Below, piece after piece: positions 62,385-64,000 of a DNA stretch of 64,000 bases; the stretch's first letter is position 1; each line of letters begins with the position of its first letter. The stretch is from the NCBI GenBank assembly GCA_036404435.1, contig DASWZN010000035.1, forward strand, positions 25,823 to 89,822. Direction: 5' to 3'. Made by a program: the position numbers and the translations under genes. Below the pieces are notes generated by a model. That model was not told the origin of the DNA. It saw nothing but the letters and a program-made list of their open reading frames with translations, and made no database searches. The stretch comes from DASWZN01 sp036404435 (GTDB lineage Bacteria > Acidobacteriota > Terriglobia > Bryobacterales > Bryobacteraceae).

Positions 62385-63719
62385 ATGGTCGAGCAACCGC
62401 AGACCCTCGAGATCCAGATCTGGCCGATCGACCGCCTGGTTTTCTACGCGCGCAACCCGAGGAAGAACGACGCGGCGGTGGATCGCATGTGCAGCAGCAT
62501 CCGGGAATTCGGCTTCAAGATCCCCGTGCTCGCCCGCAGCGATGGCGAAGTCGTGGATGGCCATCTGCGCCTGAAGGCCGCGCGCAAGCTGGGATCGTGG
62601 CCCGGCGGCGACACGACCGCAATCCCCGTGATCCTGTGTGATGAGTGGACGCCGGCCCAGGTCAAGGCCTTCCGCCTCATGGTGAATCGATCGGTGGCGT
62701 GGGCTGACTGGGACGAAGAGTTGCTGGCCCTCGAACTCCAGGAGCTGAGCGAGGCAGACTTTGATCTCAGCCTGACGGGCTTCAACCCCGGCGAGATCGA
62801 CGGCCTGCTGGCCATCCCCGACGAGGAACGAGCCAATGCCGCGCCGCCGCTTCCGGAGCATCCGGTCTCCCGCGTCGGCGACCTGTGGCTGTGCGGCAAC
62901 CGACGCAACCAACATCGCGTCCTCTGCTCGGATGCCACCAGCCCGGACGCCGTGGCGCGGCTCCTGGGCGACCGCAAGCCGTTCCTGATGATTACCGACC
63001 CGCCCTACGGGATCGAGCTTGATTCTGAGTGGCGTGACCGCGCCGGCCTGAATGGCTGCGGGCCCGCCCAGGCGAGTTACATGAAGCAAAGGACCGAAGG
63101 TCACACCGAGACAACCATCTCAGGCGACACGCGCGCCGACTGGTCCGAGGCCTTCGAGTTGGTGCCCAGCCTCCAGATCGCCTACGTCTGGCACGCCTCA
63201 AAGTTCACCAGGGAGGTTCTCGATGGTCTGCTGCGCATCGGCTTCCTTCACCACCAGCAGATTATCTGGGACAAGGGCCGGACGGTGCTGACGCGGACGT
63301 TGTACTGGTTCCAACACGAGCCGTGTTGGTTTGTGCGGAAGAAAAACGCACCGTGGTACGGCAAGGCCGGCGAGAACTCCACCATTTGGGCGTCGCCGTC
63401 CCCGAAGTTCATCATGGGCGGCTCGGACGAGGAGAAGTACGACCATCCGACACAAAAGCCGGTCGAGTTGATGCGGCGCCCGATCCTGAACCACACCAAG
63501 CGCGGCGAGTTGGTGTACGACGGGTTCCTTGGATCAGGGACGACCCTCGCCGCCGCGGAGCTCACCGAGCGCGTTTGTCTGGGCCTCGAGCTGGACCCTA
63601 AGTACGTTGACGTCGCAATTCAGCGCTGGCAAACTCTTGCTGGCAAGCAGGCCACGCTCGACGGCGACGGGCGGACGTTCGAGGAGATCGCCGAGGAGCG
63701 CCGGAAGGCGGCCGCATGA
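62385..63719 (+). CDS. ParB-like/DNA N4/N6-methyltransferase
   Basis: 444 residues. An N-terminal ParB/Srx-like domain (VFYARNPRKNDAAVDRMCSS, VVDGHLRLKAARKLG) is followed by a beta-class amino-methyltransferase: catalytic motif DPPYGIELD near 205, then the AdoMet motif DGFLGSGTTLAAAELTERVC near 379 and LELDPKYVDVA. The fusion is typical of phage and integrative-element methylases that modify DNA without a cognate nuclease. First gene inside the element. Confidence 0.92.
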   Translation: MVEQPQTLEIQIWPIDRLVFYARNPRKNDAAVDRMCSSIREFGFKIPVLARSDGEVVDGHLRLKAARKLGSWPGGDTTAIPVILCDEWTPAQVKAFRLMVNRSVAWADWDEELLALELQELSEADFDLSLTGFNPGEIDGLLAIPDEERANAAPPLPEHPVSRVGDLWLCGNRRNQHRVLCSDATSPDAVARLLGDRKPFLMITDPPYGIELDSEWRDRAGLNGCGPAQASYMKQRTEGHTETTISGDTRADWSEAFELVPSLQIAYVWHASKFTREVLDGLLRIGFLHHQQIIWDKGRTVLTRTLYWFQHEPCWFVRKKNAPWYGKAGENSTIWASPSPKFIMGGSDEEKYDHPTQKPVELMRRPILNHTKRGELVYDGFLGSGTTLAAAELTERVCLGLELDPKYVDVAIQRWQTLAGKQATLDGDGRTFEEIAEERRKAAA

Positions 63720-63923
63720 ATCGCGCGTTGCCGCCGGGAGATCGCGGCCATCGAAGCGCAGCTCCGCGCCGGGCACCCCGATTTGCAGGGGCTGTGCCTG
63801 GCACTCGCGGACTGGCACGCAGAACGTCGGCTGATCGAGCAGGAAGCGGGGCGGAAAGCAGAAAAGCCCGCCACGGCCGAAGCCGGGCGGGCCAGGAAGG
63901 GGGCGCGCGATGCTACTGGTTGA
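63716..63923 (+). pseudogene. Small phage-type coiled-coil gene, apparently frameshifted
   Basis: ATG 63716 overlaps the methylase stop (ATGA) and reads MNRAL. The sensible continuation RREIAAIEAQLRAGHPDLQG, LCLALADWHAERRLIEQEAG lies in another frame and ends at TGA 63921-63923. Removing one C in ttgccgcc would join them. Function unknown. Confidence 0.45.
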
Positions 63924-64000
63924 TCCGGTAGGTGCGCTCGCCGCCCTCGGGCTTGAAGGACTCGACCTTGTAGCCAGCCTTCTTCATCGCCCCGGCCATG
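63913..64000 (-). CDS. 3' end of a minus-strand element gene (partial)
   Basis: The visible C-terminus is GAMKKAGYKVESFKPEGG then ERTYRINQ and TAG at 63915-63913. It resembles the end of small phage or plasmid proteins with a GERxYRI ending. It converges with the preceding gene and runs off the window. Confidence 0.6.
   Translation of the reverse strand, partial: MAGAMKKAGYKVESFKPEGGERTYRINQ

Overview
The window is high-GC bacterial DNA and most likely comes from an Acidobacteriota of the Solibacter/Bryobacter type (inference). Support comes from the gene content: GH115 and GH9 plant-polysaccharide enzymes, paired M16 proteases, a cytochrome c maturation operon with a CxxxY-type CcmE, a short-form ThiC, and a Tes/MJ0619-like radical SAM protein. 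Many genes have a TANNNT box only 5 to 13 bases before the start codon and no Shine-Dalgarno sequence, which suggests frequent leaderless or near-leaderless transcription. Small hairpin repeats are scattered between genes.

Layout. 1-2.8 kb: the 3' end of metH, a methyltransferase, and a rearranged patch holding a truncated nth-like copy joined to a second metH tail, followed by the intact nth-like gene. 2.7-9.6 kb: an NAD-dependent epimerase-like gene, then divergent GH115 alpha-glucuronidase and GH9 genes and a methyltransferase. 9.6-14 kb: a frameshifted TPR protein, a FecR-like exported protein, a glucosaminidase-like protein, an unlisted 48-residue membrane protein, and a secreted M24 peptidase. 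14.2-23.8 kb: thiC, an odd lower-GC zinc-finger membrane protein, a TPR protein, an M16 protease pair (one active, one apparently inactive), a Spy/CpxP-like protein, a repeat island with a MITE-like insertion, and a PAP2 phosphatase. 23.8-28.4 kb: a duplicated about 155-base leader in front of two different transcription units. One is a small ORF coupled to a secreted protein. The other is an aminotransferase coupled to ATP-dependent PEP carboxykinase, a route aspartate -> oxaloacetate -> PEP.

28.4-42.3 kb: M28-like peptidase, CoA-binding protein, SIR2-domain protein, DJ-1/PfpI protein, UxaC-like hydrolase/isomerase, and then a long minus-strand ccm operon (ccmE-F-H, two accessory genes, ccmA-B-C, a CcmD-like gene, a PA14 protein). 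42.3-48.9 kb: nucleotide-sugar dehydrogenase, dapF with a Ser at the second catalytic Cys, a GT-C-like membrane enzyme, a PfkB kinase, and two metallophosphoesterases. 49-52.3 kb: two divergent radical SAM genes. The large one resembles the archaeal tetraether/MJ0619 family and is the best candidate here for a membrane-lipid system.

52.3-61.7 kb is a broken, accessory-like stretch: a decayed CoA-activase tail with an in-frame TGA at a conserved Cys, a thioredoxin-like protein, a GT-C protein, a BrnT/BrnA module, a HTH-TM-double-malectin protein, an MNT/HEPN pair bracketed by 286-base direct repeats, and a PD-(D/E)XK-like nuclease. At 61.9 kb a 48-base tRNA-Val(GAC) 3' fragment with nearby GTGCCC repeats marks the end of an integrated element. 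The element continues to the right edge and carries a ParB-like/DNA methylase gene. Several genes carry apparent single-base frameshifts. These may be real decay or sequencing errors.
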